Part shown: positions 1-9,354 of the stretch, piece after piece | Layout: every line of letters begins with the position of its first letter | Numbering within the stretch: position 1 is the first letter of the stretch | Source: Leishmania donovani | Taxonomy: Eukaryota > Euglenozoa > Kinetoplastea > Trypanosomatida > Trypanosomatidae | Direction: 5' to 3' | Length of the DNA: 26,699 nucleotides | Assembly: GCF_000227135.1 (NCBI RefSeq) | Contig: NC_018244.1 | Coordinates: 28,015-54,713 of the forward strand | Notes under the pieces: generated by a model | The model's database searches: none | What the model saw: the letters and a program-made list of their open reading frames with translations, nothing else | Told to the model about the DNA's origin: nothing | Program-made: the position numbers and the translations under genes

Positions 1-120
1 CGGGGCAGAGAGTGCGGCGGAGGTGGTGCAGAGGAGCGGTGCGGCGCAACGGCCTCCCGAACAGCTGTCGGCGTGTTTGTTGTGCTGTGCAAACAGTCGT
101 GCGTACTGTACGCGTGTCAT
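1..120 (-). CDS. Possible 5' end of an unidentified gene, cut by the left edge
   Basis: An ATG at 120-118 on the minus strand opens a frame of 40 codons that reaches the window edge without a stop. It begins MTRVQYARLFAQHNK and continues Cys/Ala/Ser-rich. The frame has the same direction as the cyclase genes. A strong polypyrimidine tract followed by an AG lies about 285 nt upstream on the same strand, as expected for a trans-spliced gene start. The next in-frame stop upstream is at about 220, and this ATG is the first one after it. I do not recognise the protein. Forty open codons in GC-rich DNA can occur by chance, so position, direction and the acceptor site are the main support. Confidence 0.4.
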   Translation of the reverse strand, partial: MTRVQYARLFAQHNKHADSCSGGRCAAPLLCTTSAALSAP

Positions 121-173
121 CTTGATAAAGCAGTAGGGTCGCAGGTGGTTCAAGTGGTTGCGTGTGGTACAGA

Positions 174-278
174 TTATGCGCTCAGGCGGTTTGCGTTCAC
201 CAGGAGTTTGGTGTAGGTTCTAAAGGTGTTGTGTGGTGTCGGACTTACTGTTCTGGTGACGGGCAGAACACGAGACAT
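174..278 (-). other. Upstream ORF of 34 codons ahead of the left-edge gene
   Basis: If the mRNA of the left-edge gene starts at the predicted acceptor near 405, the first ATG met by a scanning ribosome is at 278-276. It opens a 34-residue frame that stops at 176-174, about 54 nt before the main ATG. The peptide resembles no family I know. It would lower translation of the downstream frame if used. Its existence follows from the sequence; a function is only inferred. Confidence 0.25.
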
Positions 279-404
279 AGGATTCACGCCAGTCCCTCGC
301 GAAGGGTGTGTGCCGGGGATGTACTCGCGGAGAGTCGTGCGAAGGAACTGCGTGCGAGGTTCGAAGCCCACCTTGTCGGTCTCTTTTCTGCAGGAACGGT
401 GCCG

Positions 405-444
405 CTACGGAGAAAGAGAATGAGAGAGGTGAAAGGGGAGGGAG
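405..444 (-). promoter_or_regulatory. Predicted trans-splice acceptor (polypyrimidine tract plus AG) for the left-edge gene
   Basis: On the minus strand 444-409 is an almost pure pyrimidine tract (plus-strand purines), and the first AG after it is at 406-405. Trypanosomatids add the spliced leader at the first AG after such a tract. This would give a 5' UTR of about 284 nt. Because polyadenylation of the preceding gene is coupled to this signal, it also suggests that the RAC-1 3' UTR is more than 3 kb long. Confidence 0.4.
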
Positions 445-1500
445 CGCCGGACGGAGGCTAGTGGGATGCATCGTGTGCAACGCGCACCGCGTCTTTTTAG
501 ATGTGTGTGTGTGGGGGGGGGGCGTGTTGATGTTCAGTCGTGTGAAGCCCCCTCCCACAATCCAGAACTACACCCCGTGCGCGGGTGGTGTTCGCAGAAT
601 GGCGCGCCCACTTCCCTCTTAGGGCGGAGTGTCCAGCTTTTGGTGGTGCATCCTCGGCGCGTAAAACGCGTGGCGTCTTGTGCGTGTATGTGTGTGTTTG
701 TGTGTTGCATGCATCACGACCACAAGGACGCTGCAACGGGAGCGCAACACTCACACAGAAGAAAGTGTGAGAGCGTACAGTTCATGTCAACAGAAAGGGG
801 AGTTCCGCGGAGCTAGTTCGTGTGATAAGAGAAGGGCATTGGAAGAAGACCGCAGCCTCTTCGGTGCTTACCGGACGCTTTCCCGTCCTCGAGCCTCCCT
901 CCTTCATCAGAAACACATATTTCGCCGTGTGTGCATGCGCCGTTGACTCTCTCTATATGCGATGCCGTCAGCCACCCATGCTCCGCCTTCCCGCGGCGGA
1001 ATCGAAAAGGGCGTCTGCAGGGACTCATCGTACTCGACAGCGACTAAGCGGAGTGCAGCAGGAACGTAGAGCGTGTCTGTCGAGAGAAGAGCCGAGGCAG
1101 CGACGGTCGCACACGCACACAAGCACATATGTGTGTGTACCCCTGCTACGCACCCGATGCTTGCTTCAACAGGGTTGCTAAGGAGAAGGTGAACGGTAGA
1201 GGCATTGTCGAGCAATACGGCATGACTGATATAATGCTCCTACCTGCGTGAGGGTGGGGAAAGGAGTGTGCAGAGGGGTTGAGGCGGCGATGAAGAGAAG
1301 CTGAGAGGGGAGAGATTTGCTGAGTAACACACATGAGCAGAGGGGGCAGCACGAGACACAAGAAAAGGCGGAGGGAAGGATACAAGAAAGGGAGCGAAGG
1401 AAAAGGAAAGCATGACGCCGAAGCACTTAATAATCGCGCACGTGCAGTGGAGCGTAGACTCATGGCAGTGTGTAGATGCCAAGACCATCCAATATACATG

Positions 1501-1520
1501 TATATATATATATATATATA
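1501..1520. repeat. (TA)10 microsatellite
   Basis: A perfect run of ten TA units is followed by CATACATGTATA. Length-variable TA runs are common in trypanosomatid spacers. It has no coding context. Confidence 0.85.
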
Positions 1521-2042
1521 CATACATGTATAGGTCTGCATGCACATATGTATGTACACGCTTGCAGGAACAAGCACACAGCTGCGGGAAAATAGAATGA
1601 AGCACGGTAAAAGGAGGCCATGGCACGCGTCTCTCGTCCACCTCACCGCCCGGGCAGACAAAAAAAAAACAAAGGGGGAGGAGGAGGAGGGGGGATGGAG
1701 AGAGGCACACACACACAGAGACAGACGGGGGGGGGAGGGGGCAAAGACAAGAGGAGATAAAAAATGAGAGGGAAAATGCGTACAAAACGGAGGAAAGCAA
1801 GGCAACGAAGGAGCAACGAAAACGAAGCGTTTTTCTCGAAAAAGAAATTCCGCAAGGCAAGACTGGAGGGGAGGAGATCAGGGTGAGGAAAGGAGAAGAG
1901 CAGCCAGCATCGAAACGAGGTCTTCCAGAAGGCGTGCTGTCAACGAGCCAAACAAAGGGCCCACCAAGCTCACGCACAGACAGAGAGAGAGGGGGAGAAA
2001 CGTGTGCACTCGCATAGTGCGCTTGGCCGATGGTTCCAAAAA

Positions 2043-2067
2043 ATATATATATATATATATATATATA
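2043..2067. repeat. (AT)n microsatellite
   Basis: A run of about twelve AT units lies in the spacer downstream of RAC-1. It is one of three TA/AT runs within 1.9 kb (the others at 1501 and 3301). Confidence 0.85.
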
Positions 2068-2153
2068 GATATAATCGACGAGTCTATTCAGCTGTGCAAG
2101 GGGACTGCGGAAGTCACCGATACAAGACAGGAAGTCTCACAAGCACCCGAACA

Positions 2154-2170
2154 CGCACACACACACACAC
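2154..2170. repeat. (CA)n microsatellite
   Basis: A short perfect CA run, flanked by interrupted CACG units on both sides, in non-coding spacer. Confidence 0.75.
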
Positions 2171-2958
2171 GCCCGCACATGAACGGATGAGCACAATAGA
2201 CCTATGGGCACACAGGATCAGCTCACACATATATATCGTCGGCGTCGCCATTTACAGTCTGTCCACCCACGGTCTGCTACGGTCGACAACAGTCGTTTTG
2301 GCACACCTCCCTTGCGTCTATGAGGACGCGTGAGCAGAACGCTAGCAGGGTACCCTGGCGAAGAGGTTTCCGTGGCGTGACGAGGGTGGTTGTCTTGCAG
2401 CACACACTAAGAGTCCGTGCGAAGCTGTTGGTGTCCCTCTGCATCTACGAGGGTGGGGTGCGAGCGCTTCGAGTGCAGTGGAAGAGGGGAGGGGAAAAGG
2501 AGGTTATTGCGGTTGTAACTTATACGTCCCTTGCATGCATTCCTCGAATGACGCTAAGGACATTCAGCAGGCCCCACCCACAAACACCACACTGAGAGGG
2601 AGGGAGGGAAGGGGAGAGGAGAGGAGGGGAGGAAGCATATGCCAATGACAGAGCGAAACGATGAAGTCCACAAACCGATCCAAATAAGAAAAAAAAAAAC
2701 AGAGAAGAGCGGCCACACATTATTTCAACAGTTGTTTTCATGACAACGCGGCCAGTAAACGGAGGAAAACCATCAAAGGCGGAGGGCAAGTAGCGCACCC
2801 ATACACGCACTGACGGCCTCGAGACGGAGCAAGGGAAAGAAGAAGGGAAAGAGGAAGACGAGGAAGACAATGAGAGATAGAGAGTTCAGAGAAAAGTGGG
2901 TGTTGGTTTACATAGTCGAAGAGGAAAGAACAAAAAACCAAGACGATGAACGCAAATA

Positions 2959-3024
2959 GGGGAGGGGGAGAGGGAGAGGGGGAGGGAGAGAGGGAGAGGG
3001 GGAGGGAGAGGGGGAGAGGGGGAG
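2959..3024. repeat. 66-nt pure purine GGGAGA/GGGGAG repeat
   Basis: The plus strand is uninterrupted A/G made of GGGAGA, GGGGAGA and GGGAGAGA units. On the minus (transcribed-sense) strand this is a 66-nt pure polypyrimidine tract, far longer than a trans-splicing signal needs. Such mirror-symmetric purine tracts can form triplex or G-quadruplex structure. It lies mid-spacer, over 2.5 kb from the nearest candidate start codon downstream. Confidence 0.85.
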
Positions 3025-3300
3025 ACATCGACAACACGAAGAACATACAAAAAAAAAAGTCGACCAAAATGCGCAAACTGAAAAAAAAGGCGGAAAGCAG
3101 AAAAGGACATCCAGTAAGGGAGGGCGTGCTGGTAAGAGAGAGGTGAGCAACACACGCACACTCCAACAGAGAGACAAGCTGGCTCCGCCTCGACGGCCGA
3201 CACGGGGGAGGGAACTGGACGCAAAGAAATACAGACTAGCGGAGTATCGGCGGTCAGTAACAAAAAAGAGTGCCCCTGCCCTTATCCAGATGCACAAACG

Positions 3301-3324
3301 TATATATATATATATGTGTGTGTA
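3301..3324. repeat. (TA)n-(TG)n compound microsatellite
   Basis: About seven TA units run into TG units and then TATGTACA, in non-coding spacer. Confidence 0.8.
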
Positions 3325-4290
3325 TGTACACAACTGCGCCCATTCCGTGGGGGATGTGGGTGGGGACGTTCCAGCAAAACACAGCAAACGAAAACTTGAG
3401 GGCACGCGCAGTGGAGGAGGAGGGCAGAGGAGACACGCACGACGGACAAGCAGCCGGAAGCACTGGGGGGCACATCTGTCGATGAGTCCGGAGGGCAGAG
3501 AGGGAGGGAGGGGGAGAACACAGCGAGCGGGGAGGGCCCCTAACGTACACCAACGAAGCTGAACACTCAAAAAGGAAGAAGCCGGCACTCTCCATGGTCT
3601 GCACTTGTGCGTTCTCCTCCACCACTTGTCCCTCTGGGAGGGGGAGGGGGGTAAGACAGGTGTGGAGGCAAGACCTAAAGCAGAAGAGGAACACAGCGCG
3701 CAAGTCACTTCTTCACACGCAGCATGAAGAGCGCCCCGACACTCACGCGCACACGCAGGCGTGACGCTGGGGGCCGCTCCAGTGCACGCAAATAAAAATA
3801 AAGAGACGAAAAACGAAGACTATTAGAGCGCCATAAGTTGTAAGCACGCAGGCCCAGGACGGTGGCGCGGCGCCGGATGAATGCCGGAGTTGCGCGCCGC
3901 AAGGCTGCCCGCAGAGAGAGGAACATGAAAGGTGACAGGCGCCCCATCTCCGTTAATTCACCCGCGCACACCCACACGCATGATTCCTTTCCTCGCCTCG
4001 GCGTAGAATTCACAGTCCGTGCCAACCCGCGGCATGAAAGAATAGCGCAGAGAGCGCACAAAAAAAAGGGAAGCGTGCACACCATCGAATGAGCGCCCGC
4101 GCCCACTCGGCCAGACCTCTATCATAAACGAGCGCCATACGTTCACGAGTGTTACCGCGCATGGAAAGGCGCGTGGCAATATCAAGGGCGGTGCGACGCG
4201 CACGATGAGAGCGCAACGGTGCAACAGACGCGCCGACAATAATATAGAACTGCCAGACGCCTATGCCTGCTCAACCGTCGACTTGGGCAA

Positions 4291-7200
4291 TCACTCGAAT
4301 GCGTGCCTTGCATAATGCGGGTTCCGGGAAACACGGACGATAACAATCTCCTCGTCATCCGCTCCACTGTTTTCCACCGTGCTCTCAGGTCCGCAGTGTG
4401 CGTTCAACGGGAAAGCAGCGTCCTGTGCTTCAGTGAAGCTCGTCAGATTGCTAGGTCTCTGCTGGCTCAAATGGGTCACCGACGGGCGCTGAGTGTCATT
4501 CATCAAACGGGTGAGCACACGCCACTCACGCATCGAAGAGCTGCCACCCGCCGGCAACGATGTCACCGGTGAGCCTGGTAAGCGCGGCCGCACTCCGCCG
4601 GCAGCAGAGTCTCCCTCACGCGCCAAAGGATTCAGCGCTTCGCTGGAAGCCAGTTTAAACTTTCCATCAGCTGCGTCCTCACGCGTCAACCGCAGCCTAG
4701 CCTGCGACACCGTCGCAATCCGAATCGCAAGACGGTTCATCAGCCCCTGGCAGTAGTCCTCCTCGCTCACAAGACGACTCCGCGGCGGCGCACCAACGCC
4801 CCACTTGCTCAGCAGCGGCTGCAGCTCTCGCACGCGCTGCGCAACGGGGTACGGCGCAAAGCAGCTCGCCAACACGAAGGCAATGCCAGCAGCAGGGTCG
4901 CTCATTGTCTCCACAGACGACAGCAGCGCGCCTGCAGCGCTCGAGGCCGTGTCCGTCGCTGTATCATCCGGCAGGATCGCCTCGATCTCAGTGCGCAGCN
5001 NNNNNNNNNNNNNNNNNNNNNNNNNNNNNNNNNNNNNNNNNNNNNNNNNNNNNNNNNNNNNNNNNNNNNNNNNNNNNNNNNNNNNNNNNNNNNNNNNNNN
5101 NNNNNNNNNNNNNNNNNNNNNNNNNNNNNNNNNNNNNNNNNNNNNNNNNNNNNNNNNNNNNNNNNNNNNNNNNNNNNNNNNNNNNNNNNNNNNNNNNNNN
5201 NNNNNNNNNNNNNNNNNNNNNNNNNNNNNNNNNNNNNNNNNNNNNNNNNNNNNNNNNNNNNNNNNNNNNNNNNNNNNNNNNNNNNNNNNNNNNNNNNNNN
5301 NNNNNNNNNNNNNNNNNNNNNNNNNNNNNNNNNNNNNNNNNNNNNNNNNNNNNNNNNNNNNNNNNNNNGCCTCCGTACCCCAGTCGTGCTTCAGCAGCTT
5401 CGTCTGGATCTCGCACGCAAGGCTCACAGCGCTGTGCGCGCTCCTGCACGCGATCATGAACGAGTCGCCGATCGTCTTCACCTCGTAGCACCCGTACTTC
5501 TTCACCAGCTGCCGGATCACACGGTGGTGCGCAGCAATCGCGTCAGACATCAGCTGCGGCAGCGCGGCCCACAGCGCAGTGCTGCTCTCGATGTCCGTGA
5601 AGAGCAGCGTCACCGGCTCGTCACCGTCCTTCGGCGCGGCGTCGTTGTTGCGGTTGTCCATGCAGCAGTACAGTAGCAGCGTACAAGTGGCAATCAGCAC
5701 CACAGCACCCACGACGCAGCCAGCAATCAGGCCGTTGCGCTGCGCAGGTGTCAGCGCATGCGATCTCTGGCGCGGCCGATACTCCATCGTCGGCGTACTG
5801 GGAGAAGACAGCTGCGGCACCGTCGGGTCCAGCATCCGCTGAATCGACAATATCTCGATATTCGACGCGCCGTAGTTCTTGTACACGCACGAGTCACCGC
5901 TAGTTGTCGCTGTGCAGCCCCACTCAAAGTTGCCGAGCGTAAAGCCGTACGTCGTGACACCGCCGTTGATGTACACCGCATTCGTTAGTAACTTCGTCTC
6001 CGCCACAGTCGTCGTGGAAACCAGCTCCTGAATGAAGCCGGCGATGATCACGTCGCGCAGCAGAGACGGCGTGTGGTTGATGGGGTCGGGGAAGATTTTG
6101 TGAAAATGCCCGAGAATCGGCCAGCGAGCCTCTGCTTCGGCCGACGCGTCGGTCCACAGTGGCAGACTGCTGAACGACATCAGTCGCGCTTGCACGGACG
6201 TTGGCTGCACGGAAAACGTCGCCCGAAGCTCCTCGTAGTACATCGTCAGTTCATCGAAGCACACCACGACCATGACATCGGTGTACTTGGCAAGGAAGTC
6301 CGCGAAGTGGACGATGTCGCCATCCTTCATGCCAATGACAACGTTAATGGCCCTTGGTGACAGTAAGCCACGCAAGCTGTCCGTGAAGGAAATGGTGGCA
6401 ATGGACGGGTCCGGCAAGTTGAAGGTGCCTGCCGTCTTGAACAGAATCTCTGAAATCTCAACTACCTCCTGTGCGGAATACCCGCGCAACACCACGGCTG
6501 TGTCCTCAAACACATCCGTTCTGGTGCGGAGCGCGTCGATCTTCGAGTACATGACGTAAATCTGCTGCTCCAACGTCGGCATCAGGTACACGTAGTTGCG
6601 CTTCTCCGTCCGCGGTTGTGGATGGTTGTACAGCGGGTTTAACACGAAGATTTTACCCACGTCGAGTGCCTGAAAGATGGGCCCGGCAATAATGTCGACG
6701 GAATAGTTCGACACCTCCGCGTCAAACAGCTGCTGAGCCTTCGCCGTCTCTACTCTCAGAAAGATCGAGCTCACCTTGTACCCCTTGCAGAGGTTATCGT
6801 CGAACGCATGGGGTAGTACCTCGTTGAGCTGCATACCCGCATCGATCAGCTTCGGATAGCCCTGGTGTAGAAGCGCCAACACACTCACCGCCTTTACGAT
6901 CTGACTTTTCGATGAGTTGCACTCCGACTGCGGGTACTTAAAGCTCGAGTCCGGCACGATGTCCCACGAGGCGTTCTGCAAGACCGTCAAGATCGAGGAG
7001 TGCCCGCCTTGGTTGCAGTAGCAACTCGCACCAAGGAACTGCGCGAGCGGTTCGCACGGGCCACCGTAGTCGCCGAGCACGTAGTCGCCCCCGATGACGA
7101 ACCGGTTCTGGTTGAACAGTCCGGCCTTGTACGTCGACCGGTTCACAATCCAGTCGGTCTGCTCCAGCGTCTGCTGCACAAGCGTCCCCGATAGCCACCC

Positions 7201-8406
7201 CAGCGCCATCAATTTCGCTATACTCGGGTGCGCCTGAAAGAACTCGTCCACCGTGTACTTTCTGGAAAGCGGCGCCTCAGACCGTGCCTTCTGCCCCAGC
7301 GTCCCCGTACTGTCGTCATCGGGGTAGTAGTCAAAACTGCCGGAGTTTTCTATGTAGTTGCTCATCTGCGCCTTGAACACCTCCATGTACTTCAGCCCCT
7401 CGCCAGAGACGGGGGACGTCGTGGCACTCGCGAGGATCCGGCCGTCCTGCGGCTTGATGCTGCCCGCGCTGAGCAGACGCTTGTACACATCAAACACGAC
7501 CCGCTGTATCATTGAGCAGGAGATGACGTACGCCGACGACGTGCGCGGGTCTGTCAGCACCTTTTCGAGGAAATAGATCACCTGCTGCACGGGCGCAGCC
7601 CACACGATGATCACCTGCGGGTTCGTGTCCGCCATCGCGTCAAAGGCTTCCTCATCTACTTCCACACTGCTCTCGGAGTACGGCACGGTATATAGCACGG
7701 CCGGGTCGCGCAACAGGGACGTGAGCGTGTCCTGCACGTACGTCAGCTCCTCCCCGCCAAAATGCATACCGGTCAAGCGCATGAAGGCAACACGGCGAGC
7801 ACGGAGCCTGTTGACAATGTGCGTAAGGACAACCTTGAGCTCCACCATCGGCTCAGCGCGGGTGAAGTACACGGAGTCGCTCCAGGTTCGCACACCGGAG
7901 GAGCCGGTGAAGGGAGCGATCAGCATCAGCCCAGATTGGACCACATCAGCATTACTTAGGGCTGCCGTAAGGCGTCCATCCAAGTACGGCCCAAGCACGG
8001 CGAGCAGCTTCTCTTGACGGGCAAGGGAGTGAAGTATCACCTCCGCTATGTCATACAAGTTGTCCTGGTCAGGGTCGGGATGAAGGATCTTGATGGGGCG
8101 CCCGCCGGCAGCCGTGTAGCGGGAGTTGTAGAAAGCCATGTCCATGCCTGTCCACAGGGCCTTGGCGTCTTCATTGGTGTATGCCTCGGTCGAATACATG
8201 GCGTTCAGAATGTATACCGGCTCCCGTTCGGCGTCGTTGGTGATCTCCGCCATCACCCACGGTGCGCAGCACAGCACGACACACACAACAGCAGTCGGCA
8301 CGAAGACCTTTGCAGCGCGCAACCGCGACAGCCGACGGGCAGCATGGTCACCGGCACCGCCGTGGCGGAGGCACCCGCCGAGGGATGGTCGGATTTGCAT
8401 CGCCAT
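4291..8406 (-). CDS. Receptor-type adenylate cyclase (RAC-1), with an assembly gap in the catalytic domain
   Basis: The protein would be a single-pass surface receptor that converts ATP to cAMP in the cytosol. It spans 1371 codons including 123 unknown ones (N at 5000-5368, frame kept), close to the usual size of Leishmania receptor cyclases. The start is the first in-frame ATG; a second lies two codons on. Residues 33-53 are a hydrophobic signal ending WVMA. The ectodomain, about 54-885, shows the family blocks LIAPFTGS (near 160), LTDPRTSSAY (near 286), a Cys-rich GGPC...CYCNQGG segment (about 436-466) and TMEYRPRQR (near 870), plus several N-glycosylation sequons. A membrane helix lies at about 892-914. 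The class III cyclase domain begins GDEPVTLLFTDIESS, with metal-binding Asp938 and Asp981 spaced 43 residues apart as in active enzymes. The adenine-binding and transition-state residues fall in the gap, so activity cannot be judged. The C-terminus (EEIVIVRVSRNP...) differs from RAC-2. Confidence 0.93.
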   Translation of the reverse strand: MAMQIRPSLGGCLRHGGAGDHAARRLSRLRAAKVFVPTAVVCVVLCCAPWVMAEITNDAEREPVYILNAMYSTEAYTNEDAKALWTGMDMAFYNSRYTAAGGRPIKILHPDPDQDNLYDIAEVILHSLARQEKLLAVLGPYLDGRLTAALSNADVVQSGLMLIAPFTGSSGVRTWSDSVYFTRAEPMVELKVVLTHIVNRLRARRVAFMRLTGMHFGGEELTYVQDTLTSLLRDPAVLYTVPYSESSVEVDEEAFDAMADTNPQVIIVWAAPVQQVIYFLEKVLTDPRTSSAYVISCSMIQRVVFDVYKRLLSAGSIKPQDGRILASATTSPVSGEGLKYMEVFKAQMSNYIENSGSFDYYPDDDSTGTLGQKARSEAPLSRKYTVDEFFQAHPSIAKLMALGWLSGTLVQQTLEQTDWIVNRSTYKAGLFNQNRFVIGGDYVLGDYGGPCEPLAQFLGASCYCNQGGHSSILTVLQNASWDIVPDSSFKYPQSECNSSKSQIVKAVSVLALLHQGYPKLIDAGMQLNEVLPHAFDDNLCKGYKVSSIFLRVETAKAQQLFDAEVSNYSVDIIAGPIFQALDVGKIFVLNPLYNHPQPRTEKRNYVYLMPTLEQQIYVMYSKIDALRTRTDVFEDTAVVLRGYSAQEVVEISEILFKTAGTFNLPDPSIATISFTDSLRGLLSPRAINVVIGMKDGDIVHFADFLAKYTDVMVVVCFDELTMYYEELRATFSVQPTSVQARLMSFSSLPLWTDASAEAEARWPILGHFHKIFPDPINHTPSLLRDVIIAGFIQELVSTTTVAETKLLTNAVYINGGVTTYGFTLGNFEWGCTATTSGDSCVYKNYGASNIEILSIQRMLDPTVPQLSSPSTPTMEYRPRQRSHALTPAQRNGLIAGCVVGAVVLIATCTLLLYCCMDNRNNDAAPKDGDEPVTLLFTDIESSTALWAALPQLMSDAIAAHHRVIRQLVKKYGCYEVKTIGDSFMIACRSAHSAVSLACEIQTKLLKHDWGTEXXXXXXXXXXXXXXXXXXXXXXXXXXXXXXXXXXXXXXXXXXXXXXXXXXXXXXXXXXXXXXXXXXXXXXXXXXXXXXXXXXXXXXXXXXXXXXXXXXXXXXXXXXXXXXXXXXXXXXXXXXXXLRTEIEAILPDDTATDTASSAAGALLSSVETMSDPAAGIAFVLASCFAPYPVAQRVRELQPLLSKWGVGAPPRSRLVSEEDYCQGLMNRLAIRIATVSQARLRLTREDAADGKFKLASSEALNPLAREGDSAAGGVRPRLPGSPVTSLPAGGSSSMREWRVLTRLMNDTQRPSVTHLSQQRPSNLTSFTEAQDAAFPLNAHCGPESTVENSGADDEEIVIVRVSRNPHYARHAFE
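4700..5648 (-). repeat. Catalytic-domain block shared almost identically with RAC-2
   Basis: Outside the gap, this stretch matches 17862-19151 nearly base for base (a few differences near 4895-4915 and one near 5549). Similarity drops abruptly on both sides: upstream in the membrane helix coding region and downstream in the C-terminal tail. The ectodomains of the two genes are far more divergent. Confidence 0.85.
5000..5368. other. Assembly gap (369 N) inside the RAC-1 cyclase domain
   Basis: The run of N replaces about residues 1013-1136 of RAC-1. The reading frame is preserved across it, so the estimated size is plausible. The flanking sequence is almost identical to RAC-2, which probably caused the assembler to break here. 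Confidence 0.95.
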
Positions 8407-8479
8407 AGCGAAATGGGTAGCACCGCGGCGGAGGAGAGACAGAGTGCACAAGAGAATACACGGGCGCTGCAGTCCACAT
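8348..8479 (-). other. Upstream ORF overlapping the RAC-1 start
   Basis: On the minus strand an ATG at 8479-8477 opens a 43-codon frame, out of register with RAC-1, that ends at 8350-8348 after passing the RAC-1 ATG at 8406. Both predicted acceptor sites place this ATG inside the mRNA. If scanned efficiently it would reduce RAC-1 translation. The geometry is seen directly; the effect is inference. Confidence 0.3.
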
Positions 8480-8493
8480 GCGATGTCGCCAAC

Positions 8494-8543
8494 CTGACAG
8501 CAACGAAAGAGCGTCGCGTCGGAGGAGAGAGTGGAGGAAGAGG
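8494..8543 (-). promoter_or_regulatory. Candidate proximal trans-splice acceptor for RAC-1
   Basis: On the minus strand 8543-8521 is a nearly pure pyrimidine tract, and the first AG beyond it is at 8495-8494, giving an 87-nt 5' UTR. A second candidate lies at 8718-8749. The sequence alone cannot decide between them. Confidence 0.35.
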
Positions 8544-8717
8544 CACGAGGGCGTAAGAGGGCAGCGGGGAGTTCCGCGGTCCAACGCACAGGCTCGAGAG
8601 ATACCGACCGCAGATAGCGGAGCGGCGGCACAAACAAAATGGCAAAAGAAATAGCAAGAAAACTGCGCGGCGAAGCACAACGCTGCCAAGCACACACGTG
8701 CTTGGCGAGGGGCCTAT

Positions 8718-8749
8718 CTACACAGAGGGAAGGAGAGTGGAGAAGGGGG
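8718..8749 (-). promoter_or_regulatory. Candidate distal trans-splice acceptor for RAC-1
   Basis: On the minus strand 8749-8723 is a pyrimidine tract followed by TGTGTAG, with the AG at 8719-8718. Use of this site gives a 5' UTR of about 311 nt. No in-frame ATG lies between it and the RAC-1 start at 8406. Confidence 0.35.
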
Positions 8750-9333
8750 CCGACGAGGAGGCGAACTCACTCGCACCGAGAAGCAGGAAGCGGAGGGCTG
8801 GGTTCGGAGGCCACCACGCACCGGCGCCGCGTCGGAGAACGTGGTCACGGCGGAAAGGCAAGGCGTCAGCGGCCCCAGCTACGACTACTTCAATTCAAGT
8901 GCGCCTCTCCCTCTCTCTCTCGTGCCCTCGTGGACACGCGAGCAGCGCTGCTTTACCGGGGAGTTACGGGGTGCAGGTGGGAAAGAAGTCCCAGACGCTG
9001 ACCCGAGTGCGCCTTCAGTATTGTGATGAGCTGGTGGGTCGGAGAAATGCGACGGAGCGTGAGGGATGCACAGCGTAGGGTAGCAGACCGTGAGAGTCAG
9101 GAAGAGCGGGAGAGTGTTGAGAAGATCTGTGTATCGGTGTGTATGTATGTGCATATGGGTGAGAGGCGGAGGGACGCCGAGTGAGCAGGGAGAGACACGG
9201 AAGAAAAGAAGGAGAATGAAAGGCAGCGGCAGGCAGCGGTCACACAGTAGCCGTGTTCGTGTCGGTCTCCGCCTTGCACGTAAGGCGGCACAGGTGGTGC
9301 TCGGATGCACGAATACGTGTCCGTCTGCGTCTC

Positions 9334-9354
9334 TGTGTGTGTGTGTGTGTGTGT
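9334..9354. repeat. (TG)n microsatellite
   Basis: About ten uninterrupted TG units in non-coding spacer, followed about 45 nt later by a CA run (9397-9410). The two could pair as an inverted repeat with roughly 14 bp of stem. Confidence 0.8.

Larger units (their letters stand above)
445..4290 (-). other. Long non-coding spacer, mostly the presumed 3' UTR of RAC-1
   Basis: No credible gene is seen on either strand. Open frames here (the longest about 270 codons, at 2908-3708 minus) are Ser/Pro/Leu/Cys/Phe-rich translations of pyrimidine tracts or Arg/Lys/Glu-rich translations of their purine complements. From about 1250 to 4100 the plus strand is heavily purine-rich, so a minus-strand transcript would be pyrimidine-rich. 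The first kilobase is instead rich in GT/TG steps. Microsatellites are listed separately. Confidence 0.6.

Noticed and set aside
355..371. GGTTCGAAGCCC, similar to a tRNA T-loop (B box)
   Set aside because: The flanking bases do not form the T stem, and no A box, anticodon arm or acceptor stem is present at the right distances.
1240..1977. 245-codon minus-strand open frame
   Set aside because: It is low-complexity Ser/Pro/Leu/Cys sequence, with a Tyr/Ile run from the TA microsatellite, and overlaps other equally long frames.
2908..3708. 266-codon minus-strand open frame
   Set aside because: Long Pro/Ser/Leu/Phe runs are the translation of the GGGAGA purine tract and similar repeats. There is no domain, and the composition is unlike the cyclase genes.
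8407..8697. N-terminal extension of the RAC-1 frame up to 8697
   Set aside because: The extra codons contain no ATG (the frame opens at GTG), and predicted splice sites lie inside or near it. The hydrophobic signal follows naturally from the ATG at 8406.
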